Shown piece after piece: positions 7,681 through 14,598 of a stretch of 34,202 nt of DNA. Under the pieces are notes generated by a model that did not search any database, was not told the DNA's origin, and was given only the letters and a program-made list of their open reading frames with translations. The stretch lies in NCBI GenBank assembly GCA_045125095.1, contig JBGVMW010000135.1, positions 1 to 34,202 on the forward strand. Direction: 5' to 3'. Source of the stretch: JBGVMW01 sp045125095 (lineage in GTDB: Bacteria > Bacillota > Clostridia > Lachnospirales > Lachnospiraceae). Numbering within the stretch: the stretch's first letter is position 1; the number at the start of each line of letters is the position of its first letter. A program made the position numbers and the translations under genes.

Positions 7681-8781
7681 ATGGAGCAGAGTGAGGAAAT
7701 GGTAACAGTATTGAAACAAAACCAGAATCTGCGGATTAAGGGTAAAGAATATCGTGTATCAGGAATGATTGCCTATGCCCAGGAGAACTGGAAATGGAAA
7801 GAATACACGTTACGAGATACATCCGGCAGACTGTCATGGCTGTATGTGGAGACGGATCAAGGCGAAACGGAGTATACATTGTATACCAAGTGCCGTTTTT
7901 CAGGTACCATGAATGACATTTCCATTAACTATAATGGACGTGTGTATAATCGTTATGAGAGCGGAGTCGCAGTTGTAAAAAGTTATTTTGGTCCGGAAGA
8001 TGTGGATGTAAATGAACGTGTTCGTTTCAGTGATTACAGAAACGAAGAAACAGAAACATACCTTTCGATTGAAGACTGGGAAGGGGAAAAAGAGTATACA
8101 TACGGAGAAGAACTCGACGAAAAAGATATCGTCATATTGAGTGACGGTAACGCATATGCAAATACTGCATTTCGTGGAAGCATGGAACCTAAAAAGAAAA
8201 GAGTATCATCCGGATGGATTCTTGTAGGAATTGTTGTAATATGTTGTATGATTGGTGGAATATTTCGTACAGTTACAGCAACTCCAATCCGGGATTACTT
8301 AGAAGGCGATTCGAATTATCAGTATGTTACATCAGTTACAAATAACAACAATAATAAGAAAGCACGTGTTTATGCATCAGATTTGACGGTGGATGGAGTA
8401 GTGGATGATATTATTGGAGCAATACCAGGTTCTATCAAGTCTGTGCTGCAGGCATCCGATGAAGATGATACAACAGATACAACTACAGACAGTTCTGTTA
8501 GCAGTCTGGATACAAGTAATGGTGTGGGTATTCTAAGTAGAAATGAATATGCATATGTATATACTTCAGAGGGAGGTCAGACATACATACAGGTGTCAGG
8601 CAACGAATTTATGAATGGGCAGTCGAACGCATATCGTTCTTCTACACGTTCCGGATATTATTATAACACCTATAGACGGAAACGTAGTCATGTGTTATAT
8701 ACATCAACCTTACGTTCCGCAAGACAGAGTAGTACATCTTCAAGAATATTTTCCGGTGGTGGAACAAGTTCAGGTAAGTAA
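7681..8781 (+). CDS. DUF4178 membrane-anchored protein
   Basis: A 366-residue protein. The N-terminal part (about 1-150) resembles DUF4178: KEYRVSGMIAYAQENWKWKE followed by a strand-rich region with LSWLYVE and SIEDWEGE. A single transmembrane helix follows (about 178-197, WILVGIVVICCMIGGIF). The C-terminal part is Asp/Thr/Ser-rich, with a Ser/Gly tail. DUF4178 is repeatedly found beside DUF350 and aminopropyltransferase genes, as here; its biochemical role is not established. The start is uncertain: no good Shine-Dalgarno precedes 7681, and the ATG at 7699 has GTGAGG only 2 bases upstream. It leads a same-strand cluster through 11102. Confidence 0.7.
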   Translation: MEQSEEMVTVLKQNQNLRIKGKEYRVSGMIAYAQENWKWKEYTLRDTSGRLSWLYVETDQGETEYTLYTKCRFSGTMNDISINYNGRVYNRYESGVAVVKSYFGPEDVDVNERVRFSDYRNEETETYLSIEDWEGEKEYTYGEELDEKDIVILSDGNAYANTAFRGSMEPKKKRVSSGWILVGIVVICCMIGGIFRTVTATPIRDYLEGDSNYQYVTSVTNNNNNKKARVYASDLTVDGVVDDIIGAIPGSIKSVLQASDEDDTTDTTTDSSVSSLDTSNGVGILSRNEYAYVYTSEGGQTYIQVSGNEFMNGQSNAYRSSTRSGYYYNTYRRKRSHVLYTSTLRSARQSSTSSRIFSGGGTSSGK

Positions 8782-8838
8782 AAAGGAGAGTATCCTTTAA
8801 ATGTTAGAGTCGTATAAGCGACAGAAAGAGAGGAAAAA

Positions 8839-9042
8839 ATGGATATTTTAATGGATATAGTAAGCACCATTATATGGGGAGCGTTAGGAATGGCACTTAT
8901 GTTTTTGGCAAAATGGGTAATCGATCTTGCCGTACCATATGATTTTCCAAAGGAAATAAAAGAAGGCAATACAGCAGCAGGATTTATGATTGCAGGTATT
9001 TTTATTGCAGTAGCTATCATTGTAAGAACCGTGATTATATAG
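8839..9042 (+). CDS. Small DUF350 membrane protein, first of a pair
   Basis: A 67-residue protein with two predicted membrane helices (about 8-28 and 47-66) joined by a short charged loop, YDFPKEIKEGN. The second helix, TAAGFMIAGIFIAVAIIV, is the conserved DUF350 block. YjfL-type DUF350 proteins are about 130 residues with two such units; this one carries a single unit. The AGGAAAAAA tract directly before the ATG supports the start. An alternative micro-ORF (8801-8851, 16 codons) overlaps the start in another frame. Function is unknown; the family co-occurs with polyamine synthesis genes. Confidence 0.8.
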   Translation: MDILMDIVSTIIWGALGMALMFLAKWVIDLAVPYDFPKEIKEGNTAAGFMIAGIFIAVAIIVRTVII

Positions 9043-9055
9043 GAGGGAATGACAG

Positions 9056-9265
9056 ATGGATTTGAGTATTTTAGTGAGCATGGGATTATCAATTGTCTAT
9101 GCGGCAATTGGAGTTATATTTTGCCTGATTGGATATTTTATATTAAAAAGAGAAGAAAGTTATGACTTAAATGAAGAAATCGATAATCATAATAAAGCAG
9201 CCGGTATTATGGTATGTGGATTGTTCATTGCGATTGCAATTGTTATGAGTGGAGCATTGGCATAA
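9056..9265 (+). CDS. Small DUF350 membrane protein, second of a pair
   Basis: A 69-residue paralogue of the preceding gene. The loop YDLNEEIDNHN and helix KAAGIMVCGLFIAIAIVM align with YDFPKEIKEGN and TAAGFMIAGIFIAVAIIV of the first. An AGGAGGG begins at the first gene's stop codon and precedes the ATG by about 7 bases. The two proteins together equal one normal two-unit DUF350 protein, so they may form a heterodimer; that is inference. The stop at 9263-9265 is one base before the next gene's preferred start. Confidence 0.8.
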   Translation: MDLSILVSMGLSIVYAAIGVIFCLIGYFILKREESYDLNEEIDNHNKAAGIMVCGLFIAIAIVMSGALA

Positions 9266-9266
9266 C

Positions 9267-10784
9267 ATGAAGCGGGAAAAAGAATTTGATGGAAGGCTGT
9301 TGCTTGTAACTACGCTGCTGATTTCGATTTGTTCTATTATATATGAATTAATGATTAGCAGTGTCAGTACCTATTTGAATGGTGACAGTATCAAGCAGTA
9401 TTCCATCACCATCGGCTTATATATGAGTGCAATGGGAATTGGGTCTTACCTTTCAAAGAAGGTAAAGACCCATTTGTTTCGAAATTTTATTTTCGTAGAA
9501 ATCTGCACGGGAATATTAGGTGGCATATCTTCCTTAGCACTGTTTCTGGCAAATATTTATACAGAAAATTATGCATTGATTATGTATCTGTTTATTGTTG
9601 CCATCGGTATATTGGTTGGTTTGGAAATACCATTGCTAACACGTATCATTGAAGAAAATGACAGCAATATCAGAGTAAATCTTGCTAATATCTTTACATT
9701 TGACTACATTGGTGGTCTGGTGGGTTCTCTGGCATTCCCACTGTTATTGTTTCCGAAGTTAGGATTTGTGTCCACTGCTTTTTTGGTAGGTTGTATCAAC
9801 ATTGGTGCATCCTTTTTGATTTGCCATTGCTATCATTCGTACATTGAACACAGCAATGCGATTCGAAATGTCATCATAGGCGTATTTGTGGTGTTGTTCA
9901 GCTTATTATTATTTGGTGGAAAGGTGACAACCTCTATTGAACAGGGGTTGTATCGGGATGATGTGATCTATAGCAAACAGACCATGTACCAGAAGATTGT
10001 TATGACAAAGCATAAGGATGATTTGCGTTTATTTCTGGATGGAAATGTGCAATTTAGCTCAAAGGATGAATACCGTTATCATGAAGCATTGGTGCATATT
10101 CCTTTTTCCTACGCTGCGAACCATGAGAGAGTTCTGATTCTTGGTGGTGGCGATGGACTGGCAGCCAGAGAAGTGTTAAAATATCAAGATGTAAAAGACG
10201 TGATTCTGGTGGATATTGATGGAGAAATGACCTCATTATGTGCCACGGAACCATTAATTACAGAGTTAAATGAAGGATCACTGACCGATGAACGTGTAAC
10301 GGTGTTGAATGAAGATGGTTACAGTTATGTAGAAAGTAATACACAAAAGTTTGATGTGATTATTGTGGATTTTCCGGATCCAAACAACGAATCGCTGAAC
10401 AAATTATATACAGATATTTTTTATAATTATATTGCAGCAAATTTAAATGAGGGCGGTGTGGCAGTTGTGCAGTCTACAAGCCCTTATTACGCATCCAATT
10501 CTTTTTGGTGTATTCACAAAACCATTGCTACACAGTTTGAACATGTACTTCCCTATCACGTGGATGTTCCTGCATTCGGGAACTGGGGATTTAATTTAGC
10601 GTTTCAGGGAGAGAGAAAACAACAGCCTCTTAATGTAGCAACCAAATTTTTAAATGCAGAAAATATGGATAGTGCATTTGTGTTTGCAGAGGACGAAAAG
10701 CGGGAGCTGGATACGATAAAAGTAAATCGAATGTTTGAACCGGCGCTTGTTACATACTACAATACGGATGTAGAGAATTGGTAG
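9267..10784 (+). CDS. Membrane-anchored polyamine aminopropyltransferase
   Basis: A spermidine-synthase-like enzyme (COG4262 type) of 505 residues. The N-terminal half (about 1-217) holds six to seven membrane helices, starting at LLLVTTLLISICSIIYELM. The C-terminal half is a SpeE domain with the decarboxylated-AdoMet site LILGGGDGLAAREV (about 291-304), the acidic VDIDGEM, and the catalytic loop VDFPDPN (about 367-373). It should transfer an aminopropyl group from decarboxylated AdoMet to an amine such as putrescine at the membrane. A GTG at 9249 is in frame and would overlap the previous gene; the ATG at 9267 has GGAG 12 bases upstream, so the start is not certain. The donor-making SpeD follows 33 bases later. 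Confidence 0.88.
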   Translation: MKREKEFDGRLLLVTTLLISICSIIYELMISSVSTYLNGDSIKQYSITIGLYMSAMGIGSYLSKKVKTHLFRNFIFVEICTGILGGISSLALFLANIYTENYALIMYLFIVAIGILVGLEIPLLTRIIEENDSNIRVNLANIFTFDYIGGLVGSLAFPLLLFPKLGFVSTAFLVGCINIGASFLICHCYHSYIEHSNAIRNVIIGVFVVLFSLLLFGGKVTTSIEQGLYRDDVIYSKQTMYQKIVMTKHKDDLRLFLDGNVQFSSKDEYRYHEALVHIPFSYAANHERVLILGGGDGLAAREVLKYQDVKDVILVDIDGEMTSLCATEPLITELNEGSLTDERVTVLNEDGYSYVESNTQKFDVIIVDFPDPNNESLNKLYTDIFYNYIAANLNEGGVAVVQSTSPYYASNSFWCIHKTIATQFEHVLPYHVDVPAFGNWGFNLAFQGERKQQPLNVATKFLNAENMDSAFVFAEDEKRELDTIKVNRMFEPALVTYYNTDVENW

Positions 10785-10817
10785 TATGGAAACAGCAGTA
10801 GAAGGAGTGTGACAATT

Positions 10818-11102
10818 ATGAAGGCGGAAATGTTTCATTTCAGCGGATGGCTGCCTTATGAAAGTGAAAAAGAGTTTGCAGAATTTTGTGAAAATGCATT
10901 GATTGAGAGCGGTTTTCAAATTCTCAATAAGTGTGAGCATTATTTTCCGATTCAGGGATATACAGGTCTATGGCTCTTGTCAGAAAGCCATTTCGCGATA
11001 CATTCGTTTCCAGAGGAGGCAAAAACATATATAGAATTAACTAGCTGCGTAGAGACACCATTTTTACATATGCAACAAATCCTGCAAGAAAAAAGTGATT
11101 GA
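10818..11102 (+). CDS. speD: Short S-adenosylmethionine decarboxylase proenzyme
   Basis: A 94-residue AdoMet decarboxylase-like protein. It contains the self-cleavage motif SESHFAIHSFPE, where cleavage before S57 would generate the pyruvoyl cofactor. H62 and C77 (in ELTSC) match the processing and proton-donor residues. It makes decarboxylated AdoMet, the donor for the enzyme encoded just upstream. AAGGAG (10802-10807) is 10 bases before the ATG at 10818; the in-frame GTG at 10809 is too close. It is about 30 residues shorter than Bacillus SpeH, missing most of the region after the catalytic cysteine, so activity should not be assumed. Confidence 0.85.
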   Translation: MKAEMFHFSGWLPYESEKEFAEFCENALIESGFQILNKCEHYFPIQGYTGLWLLSESHFAIHSFPEEAKTYIELTSCVETPFLHMQQILQEKSD

Positions 11103-11133
11103 CGGTTCATAATTAAAAAAGTTATAGACCGTT

Positions 11134-11288
11134 CTCGACAGGGAAAAACAATCAAATAGTGAAAACAATCCTATAAAATACGCAAAAAGGTACCGGTGCG
11201 ATTCGTCGGTACCTTTTTCTATGTCGAATGATGCGATGGAAATATGTTGAAACTTCCCTTTGATAGAAAGTATAATCATTTTGTCGAC
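11134..11288 (+). promoter_or_regulatory. spo0A promoter region with candidate 0A boxes
   Basis: A vegetative-type promoter has TTGAAA (11247-11252), 18 bases, and a perfect TATAAT (11271-11276). TGTCGAA at 11222-11228 matches the Spo0A-binding 0A box consensus (TGNCGAA). TGTCGAC at 11282-11288 differs by one base and lies just after the -10. A third near-match occurs on the minus strand at 11140-11134 (TGTCGAG). The last two sit in a duplicated context, TCGACAGG followed by a run of A. Autoregulation of spo0A is known in Bacillus; its use here is inferred. Confidence 0.6.
11184..11218 (+). terminator. Intrinsic terminator after the polyamine cluster
   Basis: AAAAAGGTACC (11184-11194) and GGTACCTTTTT (11208-11218) form a perfect 11-bp stem with extra inner CG pairs, ending in five T. 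The A/T symmetry means it could act in both directions. Confidence 0.85.
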
Positions 11289-11327
11289 AGGAAAAAGTGA
11301 GAAAAAAATAATTGGAGGTATTTTGAG

Positions 11328-12122
11328 ATGGAGCAGTTAAACATAGCAATCGCCGATGATAATGACATGGTTTTGGAGATTTTAGGCGATATTATTCGTA
11401 CAGATAAGGATTTGAGATTAGTAGGTACCGCAAGAAATGGTGAAGAAATGTTTAATCTGATTAAGAAAAAGGAGCCGGATGTGGTATTATTAGACATTGT
11501 TATGCCGAAAATGGATGGTTTGACTGTGATGGAGAAATGCCGTTGCGACGAAGAAGTGAAAAAAGTGCCGTCGTTTGTTGTATTGACTGCCATAGGTCAG
11601 GAAAGCATTACGGAGGATGCATTTGATATGGGAGCAAGTTTTTACATCATGAAGCCTTTTGAAAATGATGTGTTGCTTAAGCGAATCAAACGTCTTCGAG
11701 AACATAAAAAAACAGTCAAAGCAGTATCCACAAAGACACCATTTGACAATGCAAAAGAATATATGGAGCACAATTTAGAAACGGATGTAACCAATATCAT
11801 ACATGAAATTGGAGTACCGGCGCATATTAAGGGATATCAATATTTACGAGATGCAATTATTATGTCAGTAAATGATATGGAAATGTTGAATTCCATCACA
11901 AAGGTGCTGTATCCAACCATAGCTAAGAAACATCAGACAACGCCGAGTCGTGTAGAACGTGCCATCCGCCATGCAATTGAAGTGGCATGGAGCAGAGGAA
12001 AGATGGATACCATTGACGAATTGTTTGGTTATACCATTCATACGGGCAAGGGAAAACCAACGAACTCTGAATTTGTGGCATTGATTGCGGATAAGATTCG
12101 TTTGGAATATCGTATGCATTAA
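11328..12122 (+). CDS. spo0A: Sporulation master regulator Spo0A
   Basis: A 264-residue transcription factor that starts sporulation when phosphorylated. The receiver domain has the acidic D10-D11 pair, phospho-acceptor D56 in VVLLDIVMPKMDG, threonine in VLTAIGQ and lysine in MKPFE. The C-terminal Spo0A domain contains the diagnostic helix-turn-helix region TPSRVERAIRHAIEVAW and a C-terminal block, PTNSEFVALIADKIRLE. The length matches Bacillus Spo0A (267). GGAGG (11314-11318) lies 9 bases upstream. As in other Clostridia there is no phosphorelay gene nearby, so phosphorylation probably comes from orphan kinases elsewhere. This identifies the organism as a spore former or a recent descendant of one. 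Confidence 0.97.
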   Translation: MEQLNIAIADDNDMVLEILGDIIRTDKDLRLVGTARNGEEMFNLIKKKEPDVVLLDIVMPKMDGLTVMEKCRCDEEVKKVPSFVVLTAIGQESITEDAFDMGASFYIMKPFENDVLLKRIKRLREHKKTVKAVSTKTPFDNAKEYMEHNLETDVTNIIHEIGVPAHIKGYQYLRDAIIMSVNDMEMLNSITKVLYPTIAKKHQTTPSRVERAIRHAIEVAWSRGKMDTIDELFGYTIHTGKGKPTNSEFVALIADKIRLEYRMH

Positions 12123-12130
12123 AAAAGTAC

Positions 12131-12159
12131 TTTCATACATCCTATAGTTCTGCTATAAT
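12131..12159 (+). promoter_or_regulatory. Putative glgA promoter, extended -10
   Basis: TTTCAT (12131-12136), 17 bases, then TATAAT (12154-12159) preceded by TGC, an extended -10 that can compensate for the weak -35. It begins 8 bases after the spo0A stop, so glgA need not depend on spo0A transcription. Confidence 0.6.
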
Positions 12160-12198
12160 AATAAGTAACTATTATGCAGAGATGAGGAGGGGACTAGT

Positions 12199-13644
12199 GT
12201 GAAGAAAGTATTATTTGTGGCATCGGAAGCTACACCATTCATTAAGACAGGAGGGCTTGCAGATGTAATTGGTTCTTTGCCAAAGTATTTTAATAAAGAG
12301 GAATATGATGTTCGTATTTTTTTACCGAATTACTTGTGTATTCCGGAGGAGTGGAAAGCAAAATGTGAGCATGTAGGTCATTTTTATGTGAACCTAAGCT
12401 GGCGTTCCCAGTATGCAGGTATATTGACCTATGTACATGAAGGGGTTACGTATTACTTAATTGATAATGAATTTTATTTTGCTGGATATGGACCATATGG
12501 CAATATTTATGAGGATGTTGAAAAATTTGCATATTTCTGTAAATCAGTGTTAGAGGCATTGCCGCTGATTGATTTTCAGCCGGATATTATTCATTGTCAC
12601 GACTGGCAGACCGGATTGATACCTGTATTTTTAGATTATTATTATCGCAACCAACCGTTTTATGCAGGAATGAAGTCGGTTATGACCATTCACAATCTGA
12701 AATTCCAAGGTTGCTGGGACATTAACACAGTAAGCGATATAACAGGATTGCCGCGTTATTATTTTGTACCAGATAAATTAGAATCTTTTGGGGAATCGAA
12801 TTATTTAAAGGGTGGCATTGTATATGCAAACGCCGTGACAACAGTGAGTAAAACCTATGCAGAGGAAATTAAGACACCATTTTATGGAGAACGGTTAGAT
12901 GGATTGATGCGTGCAAAAAGCAATGTATTGCGGGGAATATTGAACGGCATTGATTATGAGGTCTTTAACCCGGCAGAGGACAATTATATTTACAAGAAAT
13001 ATGATGCGAGAACGTTCCGAAAAGAAAAAATTAAGAATAAGCGTAAGCTTCAGGAGGAATTAGGGTTAGAGCGTAATGATAAGGCATTCTTAATTGGCAT
13101 CGTGTCTAGACTGACAGAACAGAAGGGATTGGATTTGGTAGCGTATATTATGGATGAATTGTGTCAGGAAAATGTGCAGATTGTTGCATTGGGAACGGGA
13201 GAAGAACGGTTTGAGAACATGCTTCGTCATTTTGAATGGAAGTATAATGGAAAAGTTTCTGCAAATATTTATTATTCTGAAGCTTTGTCTCACAAGATTT
13301 ATGCTGCAAGTGATGCATTCCTGATGCCATCCTTATTTGAACCATGCGGATTGAGCCAGCTTATGAGTCTCCGTTATGGAACTGTGCCAATTGTACGCGA
13401 AACAGGTGGACTTAAGGATACGGTGGAACCTTACAACGAATTTAATGGAACAGGAACCGGATTTAGTTTTCAAAATTATAATGCACATGATATGCTACAT
13501 GTTATTCGGTATGCAATGGACGTATTCCACAACCAAAAAAGAGAATGGAATAAGATTATTGACAGAGCCATGGCAGCAGATTTTTCATGGGCGAAATCAG
13601 CTAGAGAATATGAGGAAATGTATGACTGGTTAATCAGCCAGTAA
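12199..13644 (+). CDS. glgA: Glycogen synthase (ADP-glucose type)
   Basis: A GT5-family glycosyltransferase of 481 residues that extends alpha-1,4-glucan from ADP-glucose in the cytosol. The N-terminal motif KTGGLADVIGSLPK contains the ADP-glucose-binding lysine. The C-terminal Rossmann half has GIVSRLTEQKGLDL and the catalytic EPCGLSQL. Translation starts with GTG at 12199, preceded by GAGGAGGGG. No other glg gene is nearby. Clostridia store granulose before sporulation, which may explain the position next to spo0A, but no shared control is visible. Confidence 0.96.
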   Translation: MKKVLFVASEATPFIKTGGLADVIGSLPKYFNKEEYDVRIFLPNYLCIPEEWKAKCEHVGHFYVNLSWRSQYAGILTYVHEGVTYYLIDNEFYFAGYGPYGNIYEDVEKFAYFCKSVLEALPLIDFQPDIIHCHDWQTGLIPVFLDYYYRNQPFYAGMKSVMTIHNLKFQGCWDINTVSDITGLPRYYFVPDKLESFGESNYLKGGIVYANAVTTVSKTYAEEIKTPFYGERLDGLMRAKSNVLRGILNGIDYEVFNPAEDNYIYKKYDARTFRKEKIKNKRKLQEELGLERNDKAFLIGIVSRLTEQKGLDLVAYIMDELCQENVQIVALGTGEERFENMLRHFEWKYNGKVSANIYYSEALSHKIYAASDAFLMPSLFEPCGLSQLMSLRYGTVPIVRETGGLKDTVEPYNEFNGTGTGFSFQNYNAHDMLHVIRYAMDVFHNQKREWNKIIDRAMAADFSWAKSAREYEEMYDWLISQ

Positions 13645-13665
13645 AATTTCAAATGGAAAAGGTAT

Positions 13666-13723
13666 AAAACCTCCATGAATGATAGATACTGAAATAGTAA
13701 ACGATTATTCAAGGAGGTTTTTT
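13666..13723 (+). promoter_or_regulatory. Terminator-like hairpin that includes the next gene's ribosome site
   Basis: AAAACCTCC-A-TGAAT (13666-13680) pairs with ATTCA-A-GGAGGTTTT (13707-13721), 14 bp with one A-A mismatch, and ends in a run of six T. The AAGGAGG in the 3' arm is the Shine-Dalgarno of the gene starting at 13724. The structure can therefore end glgA transcripts and also hide the ribosome site in any read-through RNA. Pairing is seen directly; both functions are inferred. Confidence 0.6.
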
Positions 13724-13909
13724 ATGTCAAATTTATCAGAATTAGATCTACAGAATTTAAGACACTTGATTGGTGGTTATGAAACAACACAAAGCAAAAT
13801 GACAGAATATGCTTCTCAGGCACAGGATCCACAGGTTAAGCAGTTCTTTACAAAATCTGCCCAGTCAGCAGGTCAGTCACGTCAGCAGTTAATGCAGTTT
13901 TTAAATTAG
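13724..13909 (+). CDS. Small CotF-like spore coat protein
   Basis: A 61-residue helical protein, MSNLSELDLQNLRHLIGG followed by Gln/Ser-rich sequence with FFTKSAQSAGQSRQQL. This resembles the short spore coat (CotF-type) and ferritin-like helical proteins of Clostridia. AAGGAGG (13711-13717) lies 6 bases before the ATG; an in-frame ATG at 13679 would place the ribosome site inside the gene and is rejected. The second coat-like gene starts 12 bases downstream with its own AGGAGG. Placement close to spo0A fits a sporulation role. Family assignment is by resemblance only. Confidence 0.7.
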   Translation: MSNLSELDLQNLRHLIGGYETTQSKMTEYASQAQDPQVKQFFTKSAQSAGQSRQQLMQFLN

Positions 13910-13921
13910 GAGGTCGGAAGC

Positions 13922-14179
13922 ATGATTGAAAAAATGATGGTAGTAGACACATTAACAGGTATCAATGGAGAGCTCGTTCGTTATGCAGAAATGATTCCAC
14001 AGACTGAAAATAAGGAATTGAAGCAGACATTAAAGCAGATGCGTAACCAGTGCGAAATGTCTCAGGAAGAAATCTATCAGATTGCCAGAGAAAAGCAGTA
14101 TTATGTTCCAGCCTCCAAGGCAACGGAAGAAGAAGTGCAGCATGTAAAATCTATTTTAACACAGTCATCTATAATGTAA
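13922..14179 (+). CDS. CotF-like spore coat protein
   Basis: An 85-residue helical protein with NGELVRYAEMIPQTENKELK and MRNQCEMSQEEIYQIAREK, then YYVPASKATEEE. The arrangement matches small coat F-type proteins, in which a YY-x-P-A segment follows two antiparallel helices. It forms a two-gene unit with the preceding 61-residue gene and ends before a strong terminator. Expression is probably late in sporulation, but no sporulation sigma promoter could be recognised with confidence. Confidence 0.75.
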   Translation: MIEKMMVVDTLTGINGELVRYAEMIPQTENKELKQTLKQMRNQCEMSQEEIYQIAREKQYYVPASKATEEEVQHVKSILTQSSIM

Positions 14180-14189
14180 ACTGAGAAAG

Positions 14190-14222
14190 TGGCACGCTTG
14201 TGAATGCAGGTGTGCCATTTTT
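14190..14222 (+). terminator. Intrinsic terminator after the coat genes
   Basis: TGGCACGCTTG (14190-14200) pairs with CAGGTGTGCCA (14207-14217), with two G-U pairs and a 6-base loop, and five T follow. Confidence 0.85.
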
Positions 14223-14256
14223 ATGTAGTTCCTGTACAATCATGATAGAAGTCTGC

Positions 14257-14287
14257 TTGTAACTGTAAAGCTACAGAATCGTTACAA
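14257..14287. repeat. Dispersed hairpin repeat, TTGTAACTAT family, copy C
   Basis: TTGTAAC (14257-14263) and GTTACAA (14281-14287) flank a loop that contains the CTACAGAATC block shared, with variation, with copy B (ATACAGAATA). Confidence 0.6.
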
Positions 14288-14310
14288 TGTAGAATAATCC
14301 TTTGAGGTAC

Positions 14311-14438
14311 AAAAAAGGGCGGCATTTCTGCCGCCCCCAAAAAGGATGAAAAAGATGAGGATTCATCTAATCAAAAACGCCAAAAGAATAAAACGTTTTT
14401 GATGTATTTAGTATATGCAATAAATGTGTGCAAAGTAT
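14311..14438 (-). ncRNA. Candidate minus-strand small RNA
   Basis: Read on the minus strand, a promoter (TTAAGA at 14472-14467, 16 bases, TATAAT at 14450-14445) is followed by a 10-bp perfect hairpin (ATCAAAAACG/CGTTTTTGAT, 14403-14370) and a small GATGA/TCATC hairpin (14367-14354). A strong terminator then closes it: an 8-bp GC-rich stem, GGGCGGCA/TGCCGCCC, whose minus-strand exit is TTTTTT (14316-14311). The transcript would be about 125 bases. No minus-strand gene exists nearby that would need this terminator. No known RNA family was recognised. The plus strand has an A-run at this spot, so it is not a plus-strand terminator. Confidence 0.45.
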
Positions 14439-14520
14439 GAACGAATTATAAAAAAAACGGATAGTTTCTTAAATGGATGATAAGGAAAACTGAATAATTC
14501 ATTTGCTGTGGAAGGTGTAG

Positions 14521-14567
14521 TATTGGTAAAAACCAATATTGAAAAACACAATTGAGTATGCTATAAT
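14521..14567 (+). promoter_or_regulatory. Strong sigma-A promoter with an upstream palindrome
   Basis: TTGAAA (14539-14544), 17 bases, TATAAT (14562-14567) with a TGC extension. Directly upstream lies the palindrome TATTGGT-AAAA-ACCAATA (14521-14538), abutting the -35, a natural place for a regulator to bind. This promoter serves the deacetylase gene at 14599. Confidence 0.75.
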
Positions 14568-14598
14568 GATTTCAATTGCGTTGACAGGGGGACAATCT

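Noticed and set aside
8801..8851. 16-codon micro-ORF (MLESYKRQKERKKWIF) before the first DUF350 gene
   Set aside because: GGAG is 12 bases away and nothing else supports translation. It overlaps the DUF350 start out of frame. Kept only as a note.
14539..14598. Extended N-terminus of the deacetylase from the ATG at 14539
   Set aside because: This ATG overlaps the -35 of a TTGAAA-17-TATAAT promoter, and AGGGGG is correctly placed for 14599.
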